A stretch of 64,000 bases of DNA from an uncultured Dehalococcoidia bacterium (GTDB lineage Bacteria > Chloroflexota > Dehalococcoidia > Lucifugimonadales > GCA-2712585): positions 1,535,697 through 1,599,696 of the forward strand of contig OY282371.1 of NCBI GenBank assembly GCA_958295715.1, given 5' to 3'. This document shows, piece after piece, positions 51,027-60,284 of the stretch (the stretch's first letter is position 1; each line of letters begins with the position of its first letter). Below the pieces are notes generated by a model. The model had not been told where the DNA came from. It was given only the letters and a program-made list of their open reading frames with translations, and ran no database searches. Both the position numbers and the translations under genes were made by a program.

Positions 51027-53756
51027 TCACGGGAGGGGGAACTCCTTCGACCAGAGGACGGCGCCTCCTTCGCGTTGGCCGGCGCGGACACTGACGATGT
51101 CGTATTCCGGCAGGGCACGGACTGCCACGCATCTACCGCCCTCCCTCAGGCCATGCCATCGGAAGGCGAAGTCGAGGTTATCGAATCCGTCGGGCCGCCG
51201 GTTGTGGGGGAGGTCGTCAACGTTGGCGGGGAAGACGCGCAGAAAGAACTCGGATTCCGTGTCCTCCGCGGCGCACGGAGCCTTGACGAATACCAGACTC
51301 CCCTCGCCTAGATGGATGTCGAAGACGCCGCGGGCCGCCGGCTCGCCGGAAGTCGCCGACGATAGGGACGATAGATAGGCGTCAAACCGCCACCGGCTCC
51401 TCTCCAACCAGCCCTCCGCTTCCCAAAGGAGGTTCCCATCGCGGTCGACCTGTCCGGTTTGGATGGCGAACACGTCGTTACTCGGAAGCTGGCGCTCAGC
51501 CATGCAGGTCCCGTCATCCTTCCAGAAATTCACGTGCCATTCGAAATCCAGCGTGTCGCGTTCCGGCGTCCCACCTTCATAGGCCAACGAATAGACTATC
51601 AACGGGAACCGCGTAAGCCGCTCGTCCCCCCACGTGCAACTCCGGTTCTCATAGACCAGCCTGTTCCCTTGAAGATGCACGTCGTACTTGGAAGCGATGA
51701 TGCGGTCAGCTTCAGAAGGGCCGGTCTGCGCTGGTTCGGACGGCCTGGGAATCGCCGTCACCCGCTTGGCGGGGCTGCCAGAAGAGTAGGCCGAGGCGCG
51801 CGCCTGCGCCTGCACGGGTTCGGACGGCTTGGTGATGGCTGTCAGCCGGCTGCCGAGATGGTCCGTGTAGGGAACCGAAGCGCGCAGACGATGCCCCACG
51901 TCGGCAGCCGTGGGGACGTGCGCGTAGGTGGGACTCTGACCCGGCAGGCTCGTCCAGCCCAAGGCGTCGCTGCCCCTCTCCCACCGCCACCGTTCCCCGG
52001 CCACCCGCCGGCCGTAGGACTGGTTGAGGTAGGCGACGAAGGGTTTGCCCACCGCCGGGGCGCTGGAACTGAGGAACATGGCGGGCCGGGGCTCCCGGGA
52101 TTCGTGTTCCCGCAGGCGATACAGCTTGCCGTCCGCCAGCTCCGCCACCAATTCCAGCGAGGGCTCCTGAGACAAGGCCCTTTGGATATCTTCGTGCTCC
52201 TGGCGAGAGCATAGGCTCCAGTAGCCCCAATCGCTGAAATAGAGGACGTGCACGTCTCCGTCGTCATGGGCCCTCGCCAATGCGGACCGCAGACTATCCG
52301 GTTCACAGGGCAGCGCGGAGTGGCGCGCCGGGCCGCCGGCGTGCAGGGCCGTGGCGGGGTGGGCATTGCTCAGGGCCGATCCTGTGAGAGCCGCCTCCCG
52401 GAAGCGCCGCACGCTCTCCGAATCACTCCACCTCGGTTCGCCGTAGCCTTGCCGAAGGCCGGCGTTCCAGAGCGGTATCTCGCGTCCATGCTGCACAACC
52501 AGCCCGAGGGACTGGAGGGACAGGCCCAACATCAGCACGGCGGCAAGAATCCTCACCCCCCGTATCCCTGAAACTCCACCCAGGCGTGGAAGGATTTCTC
52601 CCGGCGCCTGTTTCCGCGCGTACCGGAGGGCGCCGTCCATGAGCAGCAGGGCCGCGAACAGGAGGGGGATATACACGGGAGCGAGGAATCTCTGAGACAA
52701 TCCGTAATGGACGCCTCCCGACATCATTGAGGCGACGAGCAGCGCCAGGTACACGAGGGCAAAACCGGCGCATACGCGCAAGGGGACCCAGGCGAAGTGC
52801 GGAGGGCCGGGGGCGTCCCTTTTCCGGCTCCATAGACGGTGGAACCCATAGCCGGCCGCCATCACGAGGGCCAACAGGACCGGGGCCGTCAACCCGATGA
52901 GCCACCTGCCACTGGCGACGATTCGCAAGGCCTCCTCCACGATGAAGCCAAATGAGAAGATGCCCCAGCCCCTTTCGCCGGTGGCTGATCCGGCAACCAG
53001 ATAGTTCCGCAGTATCCACAGACCCAGAGGCGCCGCGGCGATGAGCGTATAAACGGCGACGCGCTTCATCCTTTCCCCCAGAGCGGCCCGCGCGGCAAGC
53101 AGCATCGGGACCGCCGCCAGGACCAGGGACGCGCCCAGGTAGCGGGTCATGCAGGCCAACGCGCTGAAGACCGCCGCCCAGATAAGGGACGCGCGCCCGC
53201 GTCCATCCAAATAGGCGTCTATCTGCGTCAGCGAAAGCGTTACGAATAGGATGAAAACCGAATCGCTCAGGGCCAAGGACGCCACGTCGGCGAGGGGGAA
53301 GGCGAGGGCGATGGAGAGGCAGCCCCACAGCCACAGGAACCGGGACCGCAGATGGCGCCGCATCCACCAACCCGCGACGAGAACGGTCAGCCCGAAGATG
53401 ACGGCGTTGAGGGGCCCGGCGACGGCGTAAGGGTCGAGCCCGGACAGCCCACCGGCGGCGAGCATCGCCGGATACAGCGGCGGCTGGTACACCAACGGGC
53501 CGCCGCCCAAGGTGACAAGACCATCGCCCGCCAGAAGACTGCGGGCCATGGCGACGTAGGAAACGGCGTCCACCCACATCACCGGCCCGTAGCTGGCCTG
53601 CCGCAGGAACACGAGGCCCGCGCCCAGGGCGGCAACGGCGGCGAGGAGTATCCTGTCCGGAGGCTCCTTACAGCCCGTGGTGAGCAGGAAGGTCACGGCC
53701 CGCCGGCCAGCTTCCCCCATATTTGTCGTCACGGCAGGGAAAACTCTTCTAACCAT
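51027..53756 (-). CDS. Type D membrane protein 1: GT39-like core, Ig-like domain, two GFDNLDF domains
   Basis: 909 residues. The core has ASYGPVMWVDAVSYVAMARSL, ALSDSVFILFVTLSLTQI and CMTRYLGASLVLAAVPML, as in PMT_2/GT39 enzymes. Membrane segments run to about residue 420. An Ig-like module follows (about 590-680: WRWERGSDALGWT, ADVGHRLRASVPY). Then a divergent domain copy (DVHLQGNRLVYENRSCTWGDE, FEWHVNFWKDDGTC, TGQVDRDGNLLWEAEG) and a standard one (VKAPCAAEDTE, DGFDNLDF, EGGRC) end the protein. Both copies keep a cysteine pair. ATG 53756 lies inside the restored end of the upstream type D2 gene. Confidence 0.85.
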   Translation of the reverse strand: MVRRVFPAVTTNMGEAGRRAVTFLLTTGCKEPPDRILLAAVAALGAGLVFLRQASYGPVMWVDAVSYVAMARSLLAGDGLVTLGGGPLVYQPPLYPAMLAAGGLSGLDPYAVAGPLNAVIFGLTVLVAGWWMRRHLRSRFLWLWGCLSIALAFPLADVASLALSDSVFILFVTLSLTQIDAYLDGRGRASLIWAAVFSALACMTRYLGASLVLAAVPMLLAARAALGERMKRVAVYTLIAAAPLGLWILRNYLVAGSATGERGWGIFSFGFIVEEALRIVASGRWLIGLTAPVLLALVMAAGYGFHRLWSRKRDAPGPPHFAWVPLRVCAGFALVYLALLVASMMSGGVHYGLSQRFLAPVYIPLLFAALLLMDGALRYARKQAPGEILPRLGGVSGIRGVRILAAVLMLGLSLQSLGLVVQHGREIPLWNAGLRQGYGEPRWSDSESVRRFREAALTGSALSNAHPATALHAGGPARHSALPCEPDSLRSALARAHDDGDVHVLYFSDWGYWSLCSRQEHEDIQRALSQEPSLELVAELADGKLYRLREHESREPRPAMFLSSSAPAVGKPFVAYLNQSYGRRVAGERWRWERGSDALGWTSLPGQSPTYAHVPTAADVGHRLRASVPYTDHLGSRLTAITKPSEPVQAQARASAYSSGSPAKRVTAIPRPSEPAQTGPSEADRIIASKYDVHLQGNRLVYENRSCTWGDERLTRFPLIVYSLAYEGGTPERDTLDFEWHVNFWKDDGTCMAERQLPSNDVFAIQTGQVDRDGNLLWEAEGWLERSRWRFDAYLSSLSSATSGEPAARGVFDIHLGEGSLVFVKAPCAAEDTESEFFLRVFPANVDDLPHNRRPDGFDNLDFAFRWHGLREGGRCVAVRALPEYDIVSVRAGQREGGAVLWSKEFPLP

Positions 53757-53834
53757 ACCACGCTGCGTCCCGAGCGCTGGCCGGCGCGTATCTCAACGAC
53801 GTCGTATTCCGGCAAGGCGCGGACTGCCACGCAT

Positions 53835-55865
53835 CTACCCCCCTCCCCCGCGCAGGCCATGCCATTGAAAGGCGAAGTCGAGGTTGTCGAACCCGTTGGG
53901 CCGACGGTTGTGGGGGAGGTCGTCCACGTTGGCGGGGAAGATGAGGCCCGCTTCGGAAAGGCCCGCCTGCACGGGTTTCGACGGCTTGGTGGTCGCCTTC
54001 ACCCGGTCGCCGAGGTGGTCTGTGTAGTAGACCGAAGCGCGCAGGCGATGCCCGACGTCGGCGGCCGTTGGGCTGTACGCGTAGGTGGGAGATGGGATGG
54101 GGAGGCTCGTCCAGCCGCCGGCGTCGTCGCCGCGCTCCCACCGCCACGGTTCCCCGGCCACCCGCCGGCCGTAGGACTTTTTGAAACGGGCCACGAAGGG
54201 CTCCCCCTCCACCGGAGGGCCAGAACTGAGGAACATGGCGGGCCGGGACTCCAGGGACTCGCGTTGGATAAGGCGATACAGCTTGCCATCCGCCAGTTCC
54301 GCGACCGGTTCCAGGAAGGGGTCCTGGGGCAGGTGGCTCCCAAGGGCCTCGTCCTCCCACTGGGAGCATTCTCCCCACGGGTCATTGAAATGGAGGACAT
54401 ACGCCTCTTCGCCGTCAACGGCATCCGACCATGCGAACAGCAGATGGTCGGGTTCGCATGGCAGCGCGTAATGGCGTCGCAGACTGCCGGCGTGCAAAGC
54501 CGTAACGGGCCGGGCGTTGCTCCAGATAGAGCCTGTCAGGGCCGCCTCCCGGATATGCCCGATGCTCTCCGAATCCCTCCACCGCGGCTCGGCGTACGCC
54601 TGTTTTGCGCCACCGGTCCAGCGCGGCATCTCGCGTCCATGGAGCGCGACCAGCCAGACCCCTTGCAGGGACAAGGCCAACAGCAGGATGGCCGCAAGGC
54701 TCAACCGCCGCCCGCCCAGCGCGATTCCACGAACTCCCCACGGCGCCTGTTTCCGCGCATACCGGAGGGCGGCGTCCATGAGAAGCAGGGCCGCGAACAG
54801 GAGGGGGATATACACGGGAACGAGGAATCTCCAAGCCAACCCACTCCAAGTGCCCCCCGACATCATCGAGACGACGAGGAGCCCCAGGTAGGCGAGGGCA
54901 AAACCGGCGCATACGCGCAGGGGGACCCAGACGACGTCAGGGGCGTCCCTTTTCCGGCTCCGCAGGCGGTGGAATCCGTGGCCGGCGGCCATCACGAGGG
55001 CCAACAGGACGGGGGCCGTCAGCCCGACGAGCCACCAGTCATTGACGGCGATTCGCAAGGCCTCGCCCACAATGAAGCCGAATGAGTAAAAGACCTTGCC
55101 TCTGTCGCCGGTGGTTGAGCCGACAGCCAGATAGTTCCTCAGCATCCACAAAGCCAGCGGCGACGCGGCGATGAGCGTATAGACGGCGACGCGCTTCACC
55201 CTCTCTCCCGGCGCAATCCTGGCCGCAAGCAGCGCCGGGACCACCGCCAGTATCACGGAAACGCCCATGTAGCGGGTCAGGCAGGCCAGGGCGCTGAAGG
55301 CCGCCGCCCAGAACAGGGACGCGCGCCCGCGGCCATCCAGATGGGCGTCTATCTGCGTCAGCGCGAGGGTTACGAACAGGATGAAGGCCGGCTCGGACAT
55401 GGCCTCGGAGGCGATTTCGGCGAGGGGGAGGGCAAGGGCTACCGAGAGACATCCCCACAACCACAGGAACCGGGTCTGCACGTGGCGCCGCATCCACCAG
55501 CCCGCGACCAGAACGGTCAGCCCGGAGATGACGGCGTTGAGGGGCCCGGCTATGGCCCAGGGGTCAAGCCCGGACAGTCCCCCGCCGGCCAGCATCATCG
55601 GATACAGCGGCGGCCAGGTAACGAAAGGGCCAAGCATGTCTAGAAAGCCCTCACCCGCCAGGAGATTGCGGGCCGTCGCGACGTAGTTTACGGAGTCCCA
55701 GCCCATGGCCGGCCCATAGCTGGCCTGCCGCAGGAAAACGAGGCCGGCGCCCAGGATGGCGGCCACGGCGAGGAGGACCCTGTCTAGGGTCTCGTTCCGG
55801 TCCGTGGAGAACAGGAAGGTCATGGCCCGGTGGCCGGCTAGCCGCACGGGGTCCGTCTCCGGCAC
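53835..55865 (-). CDS. Type D membrane protein 2: GT39-like core, Ig-like domain, frameshifted GFDNLDF domain
   Basis: The frame starts at GTG 55865 (ATG 55823, MTFLFSTDRNE, is an alternative) and gives 676 residues like type D1: ASYGPAMGWDSVNYVATARNL, CLTRYMGVSVILAVVPAL, membrane segments to ~420 and an Ig-like module (WRWERGDDAGGWT). It then enters a 5'-shortened domain (ANVDDLPHNRRPNGFDNLDF) and stops at TAG directly after a GGGGGAGGGGGG tract. Dropping one G gives GRCVAVRALPEYDVVEIRAGQ and ends FSLP with TGA at 53731-53729. Sequencing error, decay or a slippage switch are all possible. Confidence 0.83.
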   Translation of the reverse strand: MPETDPVRLAGHRAMTFLFSTDRNETLDRVLLAVAAILGAGLVFLRQASYGPAMGWDSVNYVATARNLLAGEGFLDMLGPFVTWPPLYPMMLAGGGLSGLDPWAIAGPLNAVISGLTVLVAGWWMRRHVQTRFLWLWGCLSVALALPLAEIASEAMSEPAFILFVTLALTQIDAHLDGRGRASLFWAAAFSALACLTRYMGVSVILAVVPALLAARIAPGERVKRVAVYTLIAASPLALWMLRNYLAVGSTTGDRGKVFYSFGFIVGEALRIAVNDWWLVGLTAPVLLALVMAAGHGFHRLRSRKRDAPDVVWVPLRVCAGFALAYLGLLVVSMMSGGTWSGLAWRFLVPVYIPLLFAALLLMDAALRYARKQAPWGVRGIALGGRRLSLAAILLLALSLQGVWLVALHGREMPRWTGGAKQAYAEPRWRDSESIGHIREAALTGSIWSNARPVTALHAGSLRRHYALPCEPDHLLFAWSDAVDGEEAYVLHFNDPWGECSQWEDEALGSHLPQDPFLEPVAELADGKLYRLIQRESLESRPAMFLSSGPPVEGEPFVARFKKSYGRRVAGEPWRWERGDDAGGWTSLPIPSPTYAYSPTAADVGHRLRASVYYTDHLGDRVKATTKPSKPVQAGLSEAGLIFPANVDDLPHNRRPNGFDNLDFAFQWHGLRGGGG
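53838..53849 (-). repeat. Interrupted C6-T-C5 (G5-A-G6) tract causing the type D2 frameshift
   Basis: The coding strand reads G5-A-G6 directly before TAG. Loss of one G from the six-G run reopens the frame for the last ~35 residues. The type D1 copy has a more mixed sequence at the same place and is in frame. Confidence 0.7.
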
Positions 55866-56944
55866 AGGCCGCGCAGGTCGGCGGCCACGCGGTCGTGCCA
55901 GTCCGCGCTCCGGAACTGGTCCCCGCGCCGTTTTGCCCCATGGCAGAGCCGCCGGTACAACCCGGGATCGTGCATCAATCGCCTAATCGCGGCCTCGACA
56001 TCCGCCGCGGAACGGGGTTCCACCAGCAGCCCGCTCACTTCGTGCTCGACCAGTTCGGAAACGCCGCCCCACCTGGCGGCGACGACGGGCAGGCCGCACT
56101 GGAAGGCCTCGAGGATGGCGCCGGGGTAGCCCTCGCTCCTGTAGTAGCTGGGATACACCAGCAGGTCATGCTCGCCAATGACCCTAAGCGTCTCCGCCGG
56201 GTCCAAGACGCCGCCGTAGGTGGCCCTGGGATGGTCGTCGAACAGGGAGAAGTCGGTGCCCGACATGCCGGGGCCGAAGACGTTGAGATGGCAGCCCTCG
56301 GGCAGGCGGCGGCACGCGTCGAGGGCCTCGGCCAACCCCTTATCCATGTCCAAGCGGGCGACGAAAATCAGCTTTTCCACCCTGCCGCGCCGTGGCCGGG
56401 CGGGAGGCTCCACGTCTCTCGTGTTCGGGAACCATCTGAAGTTGTCCCGGCCGTCGAAGCCGCGTTGCAGGCGCCGGGTCTCCACGTACACCCGCGCAGA
56501 GCGCATATAGGCGCGGTCGGCCAGCCGGCGCGCCAAGGCGCCGTATCCCAAGTAGTCCATCATCATGTCGCCGCCGGTGACGCGCAAGACCAGGGGCCGG
56601 CGGGCCATCTTGCAGACGGCCCATAGGAAGGAACCCAGGCTCAGGGCCGAGTAGGACGCGATGATGAGGAAAACCACGTCGGCGCGCCATACCTTCCTTG
56701 CGGCTCCCCAGGCCACTCTCAGGAACCTCGCCAGGCGGTGGGCCTTGACTCTCCAGGCGGGCAGATTGGTGACGCCCCCGGAGGTGTCGATGACGTCCAC
56801 CACGAAGCCGCGGGCCGTCAATTCCCGCGCCTGCTCGTCGGCCATCACCTTGTTGCCGCCGACCACGTTGGCGCGGGACGCCCCGGCCTTCTGCACCGGG
56901 GCGATGAGCAGGACGCGGGGTTCCCGGCCCCGTTTGCCGGTCAA
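55838..56944 (-). CDS. Glycosyltransferase family 4, paralogue of the 18747-19835 gene
   Basis: The 368-residue GT-B protein has VLLIAPVQKAGASRANVVGG at the N-terminus, LIFVARLDMDKGLAEALDAC near 190 and the donor site YPGAILEAFQCGLPVVAARWGG. ATG 56944 overlaps the flippase stop by 4 nt. The C-terminal half is closely similar to the + strand GT4 at 18747-19835. Its end overlaps the start of type D2 when GTG 55865 is used. Cytoplasmic; donor sugar unknown. Confidence 0.88.
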   Translation of the reverse strand: MTGKRGREPRVLLIAPVQKAGASRANVVGGNKVMADEQARELTARGFVVDVIDTSGGVTNLPAWRVKAHRLARFLRVAWGAARKVWRADVVFLIIASYSALSLGSFLWAVCKMARRPLVLRVTGGDMMMDYLGYGALARRLADRAYMRSARVYVETRRLQRGFDGRDNFRWFPNTRDVEPPARPRRGRVEKLIFVARLDMDKGLAEALDACRRLPEGCHLNVFGPGMSGTDFSLFDDHPRATYGGVLDPAETLRVIGEHDLLVYPSYYRSEGYPGAILEAFQCGLPVVAARWGGVSELVEHEVSGLLVEPRSAADVEAAIRRLMHDPGLYRRLCHGAKRRGDQFRSADWHDRVAADLRGLCRRRTPCG

Positions 56945-58335
56945 GGCGATTTCCGCTCTTCCTTGGGCTGAGCAGGGGCGGATGACTTCCCCCTAATCCC
57001 GCCGGACAGGGCCGACCGGCCTGCGGCCCACAGGAAGCTGGCGTCGCTGCGCCGCGGCAGCCAGACCGCGAGCAGACCCGTTCCAGTCGTCCTGTGGAAG
57101 ACTAGGGCGAGGAACAGACATCCGCACGCCATGCCGACGGTCATGCCCCACGCCGCCGCCGCGACGCCAAGGGCCGGGTAGAGCAGGAGAAGGGCGGCGA
57201 GGTTGGCGCACAGTCCCAGGAAGACCGCCCAGGAGCAGATATGCGGGCGGTTGGCGCCTTTGAAGTGGGTCATTAGGATTGCCGATACAGAGTAAGCGAC
57301 CACCCCCGGGGCGATAATCCACAGAAGCGGGACCGCCGGCAGGAAGGCCTCGGAAAGCAGGAGTCGCACCAGCGGCGCGCTGAGGGCCAGCATGACGAGC
57401 ATGGGGAGGGCGGCGGCCACGAAGACGAGGCGCAGGCAGAGGGCGACCATGTCGACCCGTTCCGTGCCCGCGACCCGGGGGAACAGCGCGAAGCCCACCG
57501 AGTTGGAGACCAGCATGAAGCCAAGCATGAGCGCGCTGGCGGCTGCGAACAGCCCAATTTCGCCCTGGGTGGAGAACAGCCCAAGGATGAGGACGCCGAA
57601 ATGGGGTTCGATGGCGCTGCCGAGCCCCGCGGCATGGTATTTCAAGCCGTAGCCGAGAACGCGGCTGATGTTCGAGCGGCCCGGCGTCTCGAAGGGCATC
57701 CCGTAACGCCGCCACAGGTACAGCAGGCTGGCGGCTATCATAAAGCCATGGCTGGCGGCGAAGGCGATGATGGCCCCATCCACCCCAAGCCCCAGGCCCC
57801 GGACGAGTACCAGAAGCATGAGGGCGTTCGCCGCGACGCGGAGTATTGAAAAGACCCCATAAGGCCTGAACCGCCGGAGGGCGATAATGTGGTGGCCGAG
57901 GGCGATGGAGATGGCCGTGAGGGGGGCCAGCGTTAGGGACAGCAGGAACGCGCGGGGGTCGGCCTGTTGAAAGAAGGCAAGGCCGCTGTATATCAGCGGG
58001 ACCGCCAGGGCGGCGGCCAGCCCTCCGCCGGCGATGCAGATAATCAGGGCTGAGGACACGCCTTGCGAGACGCTCATCTGTCGCGCCGCTACAAAGTAAT
58101 GCGCCCCCTGCTGCGCGCCGGGCGTGAGGAGCAGGCCAAGCATAGACCCGAAGGTGACGCAAACAGCGTAGGCGCCCCTTCCTTCGGGAAGCAGCAGGTA
58201 GGCGAGCAGCCCCTGTATCAGCAGGGCGAGACCGGCCATGCCGGCCAGGGTCGCAAAGGTTACGGCCACGTCCTGCCCGCCGGTTGTGGCCGGGGACTCC
58301 AGCGCTTCTGTCGTTGCCGGCTTAGATTGGAGCAT
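56941..58335 (-). CDS. Oligosaccharide flippase / lipopolysaccharide biosynthesis membrane protein
   Basis: The 464-residue protein has about 12-14 membrane segments: ATLAGMAGLALLIQGLLAYLLLPEGRGAY at the N-terminus, GHHIIALRRFRPYGVFSILR, and the second-half segment FGVLILGLFSTQGEIGLFAAA typical of Wzx-like flippases. It exports undecaprenyl-linked glycan units. It is only distantly similar to the + strand flippase at 19842-21161. The downstream GT4 start overlaps its stop by 4 nt. Confidence 0.87.
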   Translation of the reverse strand: MLQSKPATTEALESPATTGGQDVAVTFATLAGMAGLALLIQGLLAYLLLPEGRGAYAVCVTFGSMLGLLLTPGAQQGAHYFVAARQMSVSQGVSSALIICIAGGGLAAALAVPLIYSGLAFFQQADPRAFLLSLTLAPLTAISIALGHHIIALRRFRPYGVFSILRVAANALMLLVLVRGLGLGVDGAIIAFAASHGFMIAASLLYLWRRYGMPFETPGRSNISRVLGYGLKYHAAGLGSAIEPHFGVLILGLFSTQGEIGLFAAASALMLGFMLVSNSVGFALFPRVAGTERVDMVALCLRLVFVAAALPMLVMLALSAPLVRLLLSEAFLPAVPLLWIIAPGVVAYSVSAILMTHFKGANRPHICSWAVFLGLCANLAALLLLYPALGVAAAAWGMTVGMACGCLFLALVFHRTTGTGLLAVWLPRRSDASFLWAAGRSALSGGIRGKSSAPAQPKEERKSP

Positions 58336-58653
58336 GACGCGGGTTGATGAACCGGACGCTGGACTTCAAGCCATGCGGCGCTTGCCAATGGGTTCAGAGT
58401 TCATGCGCCTTACCACGGATGCTACCACATGCGGCAGGTCATTGAAACGATTAGCGTCACATAAGCCGGCCACAATCGGCCGGACTGCCTTGTGGAACCG
58501 GGAAACCCTTCAGACCGCCAACGCCCGCCGGAACGACCCTACCGCTCTAACCGGGGCGGAACCCGGCACAGCTTGCGCCCGCGGGAACGGCCCTACCGCG
58601 GCGGCGACCGCTCTAACCGGGCCGCAATTCAGGCTAAACCCGGAGGTCGCCCG
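58336..58653. other. 318-bp intergenic region with imperfect direct repeats
   Basis: No gene is seen. Two related units lie at 58523-58555 and 58577-58621, sharing GCCCGC(C/G)GGAACG, CCCTACCGC and ACCGCTCTAACCGGG, the second with an 11-12 bp insertion. They sit between the GT2 stop and the flippase start and may influence transcription, but no promoter hexamers are convincing. Confidence 0.5.
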
Positions 58654-59835
58654 TCACGCCCCGGCTTGAGAACGTCGCGCGTGCCCCAGTGAGCGGAGGG
58701 GCGGGATGAAGAAGCCTACCCCCCAACTCAGGTGCATGGTCGCCAACGCCAGCGGGAGGAGGATGGCCGCCGCGTCCCGCCGCCGGAAGCCCACCACCGC
58801 CGCCCCGATCGCCAGGGTCGGAAGGTAAGCCAGCAGCAGCGCCGCCAACAGCCAGGGGAATCCGGCCAGGGCCAGGGCCGCCCCGGCCACCAGGCTCAGG
58901 GCCAGCCCGGGAGCGGCGAGTTGGCGGGGGAGAACGGAGCCGGGATGCTTAATGGCGGTCGCCGACTTCCCCCTGCCGTAGTTGAAATACTGCCGCGCCA
59001 ACGCCCAGAGGGTGCCGCGCGGCCGGTAATCCACCACCAGTTCGGGGTCGAACCACACCATCTTTCCCCGCTTGCGCAACTGGTAGTTGAACTCATAGTC
59101 CTCGTTCCAAGCCCGGTTGTCGTATCCCCCGCCCATCTCATCCAGCGTCTCGCGAGAGAACACGCCCAGAAAGGCCGTCTCGTAGACGCCCTCCTTCCCG
59201 CCCAGCCGGTGGCGGGCGTCGCCCACGCCCAACGGTGTGGTCATGGCCATCGCCACCGTGCGCTCGAACAGGGTGGTTCCCACCGCCAGTTGCCGCCCGC
59301 CGACGTTCGCCGCCCCCGTCCGCTCCAGGGTTTCCACGGCGCGGCTCACGTAGTTGGGTGGAAGGGTCGTGTGGGCGTCGCACCGCACCATGATGTCGCC
59401 GGTGGCCGCGCGGATGGCCGCGTTGGCCCCGGGCGCGCGGGTCCTTTCCGGGTTGGGAATCAACTTCACGTCCGGGTGAGACCGCCGGACAAGTTCCGAC
59501 GTGGCCGGGGTCTCGGAGCCGTCGGCGATGATGACCTCTATAGGCCCCTCGTAGTCCTGAGCGAATATCGAGTCAAGGGTGGGAACTATGGTCGCTTCAG
59601 CGTTGCGCGCCGGGATTATCACCGATACGCGCGGCGGTTGGCCTACCCGTCGGGATGCGAGGTCTGCCGGGTTTGGCCCCGCATGGGGAACCGTGCCGTT
59701 GTGGTTCCTCGCGTTGTTCGCGCCTGGAACGCTAATCGCCGGCGCCCTCTCGAGGCCGTCTTCCGACGTGACGGCTGGGGGATGGGCCGCTGCCCCTTCC
59801 CTTGAAGATGAAGAACTCGCTGGTGGTCCTATCAT
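58654..59835 (-). CDS. Glycosyltransferase family 2 (ExoA-like) with C-terminal membrane segments
   Basis: From ATG 59835 (AGGA 8 nt upstream) the protein has about 393 residues; an open frame to TTG 59928 adds 31 low-complexity residues. Residues ~75-250 form the GT-A domain: VSVIIPARNAEATIVPTLDS, IEVIIADGSE, DIMVRCDAHTTLPP (DxD-like DAH) and NEDYEFNYQLRKRGKMVWFD (catalytic ED region). Two or three membrane segments end the protein, as in ExoA-type succinoglycan glucosyltransferases. The N-terminal ~70 residues are a disordered extension. It is the first gene of the minus-strand cluster. Confidence 0.88.
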   Translation of the reverse strand: MIGPPASSSSSREGAAAHPPAVTSEDGLERAPAISVPGANNARNHNGTVPHAGPNPADLASRRVGQPPRVSVIIPARNAEATIVPTLDSIFAQDYEGPIEVIIADGSETPATSELVRRSHPDVKLIPNPERTRAPGANAAIRAATGDIMVRCDAHTTLPPNYVSRAVETLERTGAANVGGRQLAVGTTLFERTVAMAMTTPLGVGDARHRLGGKEGVYETAFLGVFSRETLDEMGGGYDNRAWNEDYEFNYQLRKRGKMVWFDPELVVDYRPRGTLWALARQYFNYGRGKSATAIKHPGSVLPRQLAAPGLALSLVAGAALALAGFPWLLAALLLAYLPTLAIGAAVVGFRRRDAAAILLPLALATMHLSWGVGFFIPPLRSLGHARRSQAGA

Positions 59836-59985
59836 GGATGTTCCTGAACCGGCCCGCGCGGTAGTCGAAGCCACCGGCCAAGGCGACCTGAGGCGGCCTC
59901 GCTTGCGGCAAAAAGGCCGGTTCCCCAAGAGGGCCGGGTTGCCCTATCGTAGTTGACGGGGGCCTTGCTCTGCATGTCAGCCTAC

Positions 59986-60014
59986 ATTATGCCTTCAGAA
60001 TCCCGAAAGTCCAA
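59986..60014 (-). promoter_or_regulatory. Predicted sigma70 promoter of the minus-strand glycan cluster
   Basis: On the minus strand TTGGAC (60014-60009) and CATAAT (59991-59986) are separated by 17 bp. The -10 matches consensus at five of six bases, the -35 at three. Transcription would start near 59979, upstream of the GT2 start at 59835. Confidence 0.45.
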
Positions 60015-60157
60015 TAGGAAGGCGAATGTTTTTTATGTAAATTGGCGGAATGGCGGTGGGGGGGCAGCCCAGCCCCTCGTTGGTGAGGACGTGGAGTTGG
60101 CGCCTAAACGCAACCAAATCGCGCGGTCTGGAACCGGGCTTACACTTCACGCGTCCA

Positions 60158-60186
60158 TTGACTAGGCACGTCTAGCGGCATATCTT
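60158..60186 (+). promoter_or_regulatory. Predicted sigma70 promoter of hsdM
   Basis: TTGACT (60158-60163) and TATCTT (60181-60186) are spaced by 17 bp. The start near 60193 would give a leader of about 185 nt before ATG 60379, unusually long for a restriction-modification gene. Confidence 0.5.
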
Positions 60187-60284
60187 TGAACGACGCCCAA
60201 GACCCTTTGCGGCGCCGATCCGAGGAGGCCGTGAGCATGGCTTGCAACCGAACGCCAGGCCGCCAACCGGCGCGGGTGGCGCGC

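Noticed and set aside
59953-60165. Small + frame of 70 codons before hsdM
   Set aside because: No ribosome site, no recognisable features, and it covers both predicted promoters.
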